Assembly (NCBI RefSeq): GCF_021654135.1
Contig: NZ_JAKGSD010000010.1
Span: forward strand, 98,984-162,983
Direction of reading: 5' to 3'
Origin: Amycolatopsis tucumanensis
GTDB lineage: Bacteria; Actinomycetota; Actinomycetes; Mycobacteriales; Pseudonocardiaceae
Length of the DNA stretch: 64,000 nucleotides
In this document: piece by piece, positions 61,547 through 64,000 of the stretch
Layout of the letters: each line of letters opens with the position of its first letter
Numbering within the stretch: the stretch's first letter is position 1
Translations under genes and position numbers: made by a program
The notes under the pieces: generated by a model
What the model saw: only the letters and a program-made list of their open reading frames with translations
What the model was told of the DNA's origin: nothing
Database searches by the model: none

Positions 61547-61575
61547 TTGACACGTGCGAAAATCGCACTAAGGAT
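61547..61575 (+). promoter_or_regulatory. Promoter with palindromic operator of the XRE-ImmA gene
   Basis: TTGACA (61547-61552) is a consensus -35. GTGCGA-AAA-TCGCAC (61554-61568) is a perfect palindrome filling the spacer, and TAAGGA/AAGGAT (61569-61575) is the -10. The GTG start at 61582 lies about at the expected transcription start, so the message is leaderless. The XRE protein probably represses its own promoter here. Confidence 0.65.
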
Positions 61576-61581
61576 GAGCGT

Positions 61582-62670
61582 GTGGAGTGGACCGAAATCG
61601 GCGAGCGCGTTCGCGAGGCGCGCGTGAGCGCTGGGCTGTCCCAGGGCGAGCTGGCCGCCGAGATCGGCCTCGACCGTACGATGGTCGTGAAGGTCGAGCG
61701 CGGAGCACGGCGCTTGGACGCCCTGGAAGTCGCGCGTCTCGCCGAAGCCCTCGCCGTGCCGCTCGGGTACTTCCTGGATCCACGTCCTGCGGTGGTTTCC
61801 CGGCGCAGCAGTCCGCTCCTGGACGACACAGGGACAAATTCCGGCCGGGCTGAATCGCGTCTGGAAGCGGCGCTGTTCGAGTGGCTGGGGGAAGTTCGTC
61901 AACTGATTGACCTCGGATTGCTGTCGGCTCTCGAACCGCTGACCTTCCCAGGCAAGGTGGACGGACCAACCGCTGCGCGGGAAGCCGCACGCTGGTTGCG
62001 CAAGCACCTGGGCCTGGGCGTCGGACCGATCGACACGATGATGTCAGTGTGCGAGCGCGCCGGGCAATTCCTGCTCGTCACCGAGCTGACCGGTGATGGT
62101 GCATCGCTGACGGACGACGGGCTGGCGGTGGCGGTCGTGAACAGCGCGGCGGATCCCGGTCGCCGCCGGGCCACTGCCGCTCACGAACTCGGCCACCTCG
62201 TTCTCGGTGACGAGTACTCGACGGACCTTGGTGTTGCGGCCTCCCGGGAGGACCGGGAACGCGCGATCGACGCGTTCGCCGCCGAACTGCTGCTGCCAGT
62301 CTCGGTGGTCAGGGAAGGCTGGCCGCGGGAGGAGGTACCGGCTCGCGAGTTCCTGATCGAGCTCGCCGCCCGCTACCGGACCTCGTGGTCGACAGCGATC
62401 AGGCAGGCGCAGCACGCCGAGGTCGTGGAAGGGAGCACGGCTCGTCGGTGGCGCGCGAGCACGCCGACACGCGCCGAAATGCTCGAAGCTCTCGGATGGG
62501 CCCCGCAGCCAGATCTCACCTCCGTGACAGTCCCGCCCTCGTTCGCGCACGCGGTCATGGAAGCCTGGAGGTCCGATCAGATCACCTCGGATCGTGCTGT
62601 CGAACTGCTGCACGGCCAAATCACCATCGACGATCTCCCTCCGCGTGATGACGCCGAGTTGGCGCCCTGA
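61582..62670 (+). CDS. XRE-ImmA/IrrE-type regulator-protease
   Basis: 362 residues. Residues 5-60 are an XRE helix-turn-helix (VREARVSAGLSQGELAAEIG, LDRTMVVKVERGARRLDALE). A middle stretch is followed by the ImmA/IrrE zinc metallopeptidase domain with RATAAHELGHLVLGDE at about residue 195, the HExxH motif intact, and a later Glu. Such proteins cleave repressors or serve as antitoxin-like regulators. It starts with a leaderless GTG. The next gene, only 3 bases away, encodes a PIN-like protein, suggesting a two-gene module. Confidence 0.85.
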   Translation: MEWTEIGERVREARVSAGLSQGELAAEIGLDRTMVVKVERGARRLDALEVARLAEALAVPLGYFLDPRPAVVSRRSSPLLDDTGTNSGRAESRLEAALFEWLGEVRQLIDLGLLSALEPLTFPGKVDGPTAAREAARWLRKHLGLGVGPIDTMMSVCERAGQFLLVTELTGDGASLTDDGLAVAVVNSAADPGRRRATAAHELGHLVLGDEYSTDLGVAASREDRERAIDAFAAELLLPVSVVREGWPREEVPAREFLIELAARYRTSWSTAIRQAQHAEVVEGSTARRWRASTPTRAEMLEALGWAPQPDLTSVTVPPSFAHAVMEAWRSDQITSDRAVELLHGQITIDDLPPRDDAELAP

Positions 62671-62673
62671 ACG

Positions 62674-63197
62674 ATGCTCGTCTTCGACGCAACCTGTCTG
62701 AGCCACTTCGCACTCGCGGAACGGCTCGACGTCCTGCACGACCTCGTTCTCGACGACGAGTGCCGGACGACAGACGTCGTCCGGGACGAGCTGCGTCAAG
62801 GTCTGAGCACCCATCCGGCCTTGCGGGATGCCATCGAGGCGGACTGGCTCGTGCCTGCACGACTGGACACGATCGAGGAGTTGCAGTGTTTCGCAAAGTG
62901 GTGTCGGCGCATCGGCGGTGAGCCCCGCAACCGCGGGGAGTCCAGTGTGTTCGCTGCGGTGGAACGACACGGCGGCGTGGCGATCACCGAGACGATCGCG
63001 ACGCGGTGCGCGTCGGCCGTGCCTACGGTCTGTCCGTGCACGGGTCGCTCTGGCTCCTCGCCCGAGCTTGCGGCGCCGGGAAGGTCACCGAAGTCGGTGC
63101 GGGCAACCTCATCGAACGCCTCCGCGAAACCGGGATGAGGTTGCCCTGCACCGGGCGCGATTTCGGCGCCTTCAGCCGACGCCACGGACTCCTGTGA
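62674..63197 (+). pseudogene. PIN-domain protein disrupted by a frameshift
   Basis: The frame from ATG reads MLVFDATCLSHFALAERLDV with PIN acids in LVFDAT, VVRDELRQG and RGESSVFAAVE. It loses the PIN pattern after AITE near 62,990. The rest continues one base back: DDRDAVRVGRAYGLSVHGSL and on to a stop at 63,197. That supplies the missing Asp residues of the PIN site. A one-base deletion near 62,989-62,991 would explain it. Without correction the protein lacks two of its acidic residues. No slippery sequence is seen, so it is more likely a mutation or an error in the sequence. Confidence 0.75.
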
Positions 63198-63198
63198 C

Positions 63199-64000
63199 TC
63201 AGCTTTCCGGAGCGGGATCCTCGAACCGCGTGTACAGCAGCCGGTTCGGGGTGCCCTGCGGCAGGCCCGTCAGCACGTCCGGCGTGGAGTTGTTGATCAG
63301 CGCGTTCACGACCTGCTCGGGCGTGTCGTCGGGGTGTTTTTCCCGGTAGAGCGCGGCCGCGCCGGCGACGAACGCCGCGGCCATCGAGGTGCCGGAGAAC
63401 GGCGTGGCCGAAGTGCTGCCGGGCGCCGTCGACGGGACGTCCACCCCGGGCGCGAGCAGGTCGACCCCCAGCCCGAAGTTGGACTTCGGCGCGAAGGCGT
63501 CCGTCCGGTCGACCGCGCCGACGGTCAGCAGCTCCGGGATCCGTGCCGGGGACGAGAACGACGAGTCCACTCCCGACCAGCCCGCCGCCGCGACCACCGG
63601 CATCACGCCGATCAACCGCCGCACCGCGTTGTCCAGTCCGTCGGACGCCGGGCCGCCGAAACCGATCACCGCGACCGCCGGCTGCTTCGCGTTCTGGGTG
63701 ACCCAGTCGATGCCCGAGATGATGTTGTTCAGCCGCCCGTTGCCCTTGTCGTCGAGCACCTTGACCGGCACGATCCGCGCGGCCTTCGCGACGCCGAACT
63801 CCTTGCCCGCCACGATCCCGGCCATCCGCGTGCCGTCGCCGTTGCCGTCGGCCGGGTTGTCGGTGCCGCCCACGAAGTCCTTGCCCGGGTCGACCCGCCC
63901 GGCCAGGTCGGGCAGCGCCGCGTCGACACCGGTGTCGATCACGTACACCGTGACGCCCTCGCCGGTGCTGTCGTAGTGGTACGTCTGGTCAACGGCCTTG
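63199..64000 (-). CDS. Subtilisin-family (S8) protein lacking catalytic His, N-terminus beyond window
   Basis: At least 266 residues (5' end outside the window) with S8 fold motifs. The catalytic Asp is present in VYVIDTGVDAALPDL and the Ser in FSGTSMAAAFVAG. The His motif that usually reads GHGTHVAG reads GDGTRMAG, so the catalytic His is Asp. The oxyanion Asn motif, usually AAGNSG-like, reads VVAAAGWSGV, so Asn is Trp. It is therefore a predicted pseudoprotease. The C-terminus ends DPAPES with no membrane anchor. Convergent with the PIN gene. Confidence 0.85.
   Translation of the reverse strand, partial: KAVDQTYHYDSTGEGVTVYVIDTGVDAALPDLAGRVDPGKDFVGGTDNPADGNGDGTRMAGIVAGKEFGVAKAARIVPVKVLDDKGNGRLNNIISGIDWVTQNAKQPAVAVIGFGGPASDGLDNAVRRLIGVMPVVAAAGWSGVDSSFSSPARIPELLTVGAVDRTDAFAPKSNFGLGVDLLAPGVDVPSTAPGSTSATPFSGTSMAAAFVAGAAALYREKHPDDTPEQVVNALINNSTPDVLTGLPQGTPNRLLYTRFEDPAPES

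Overview
The window is chromosomal DNA of a high-GC actinobacterium. GTG starts are common, genes overlap tightly (ATGA and GTGA junctions), several promoters look leaderless, and there are actinobacterial markers (SepIVA, DUF6986, DUF4333, class II HelD, F420-type DUF385). The core gene order ftsY, smc, acyP, mutM, rnc, rpmF, yceD, sepIVA, coaD, rsmD, pyc recalls the mycobacterial arrangement. The content fits Pseudonocardiaceae and most likely Amycolatopsis, but the genus is inferred from gene content and not proven.

Region 1 (about 1-18,930) is a nearly complete purine-to-glyoxylate catabolic cluster. It holds allantoicase and allantoinase (minus strand), a regulator that fuses a DUF77 thiamine-binding-like domain to a YheO-type HTH, and the plus-strand operon uraD-uraH-uricase-NCS2 permease. 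After a small TetR/hydrolase/DUF385 insertion come a three-subunit xanthine dehydrogenase with an 8-oxoguanine-deaminase-like amidohydrolase inside its operon, a PucR regulator, a hydrolase, DUF6986, malate synthase and an IclR (AllR-like) regulator. Together they would take hypoxanthine, xanthine or guanine through urate and allantoin to glyoxylate, which malate synthase feeds into central metabolism. No recognisable ureidoglycolate lyase is present.

Region 2 (about 18,930-33,300) carries ftsY and then an inserted cell-wall-turnover set: anmK, a sodium symporter, a DinB-like protein and a secreted GH172/DUF2961 glycosidase. After that come smc and acylphosphatase, followed by two membrane proteins.

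Region 3 (about 33,300-43,850) has a complete kdp potassium-uptake system. It includes kdpF and a second, unnamed 27-residue membrane micropeptide in front of it. asnB and a stress protein follow on the other strand.

Region 4 (about 43,850-61,400) resumes the core block: idi, mutM, rnc, rpmF, yceD, sepIVA, coaD, rsmD and pyc. Interspersed are an alpha/beta hydrolase with two extra partial copies of its own 3' end, a secreted RNase Sa-like ribonuclease, a HelD/HelR RNA-polymerase-recycling ATPase, an orphan solute-binding lipoprotein, a luciferase-like oxidoreductase, a cyclopropane fatty acid synthase and an arginase-family protein.

Region 5 (about 61,500-64,000) is accessory. It has an XRE-ImmA/IrrE regulator with a neat operator-promoter, a frameshifted PIN-domain gene, and a window-truncated subtilisin-family protein whose catalytic His and oxyanion Asn are replaced. 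No rRNA, tRNA, CRISPR array, insertion sequence or biosynthetic gene cluster was recognised.
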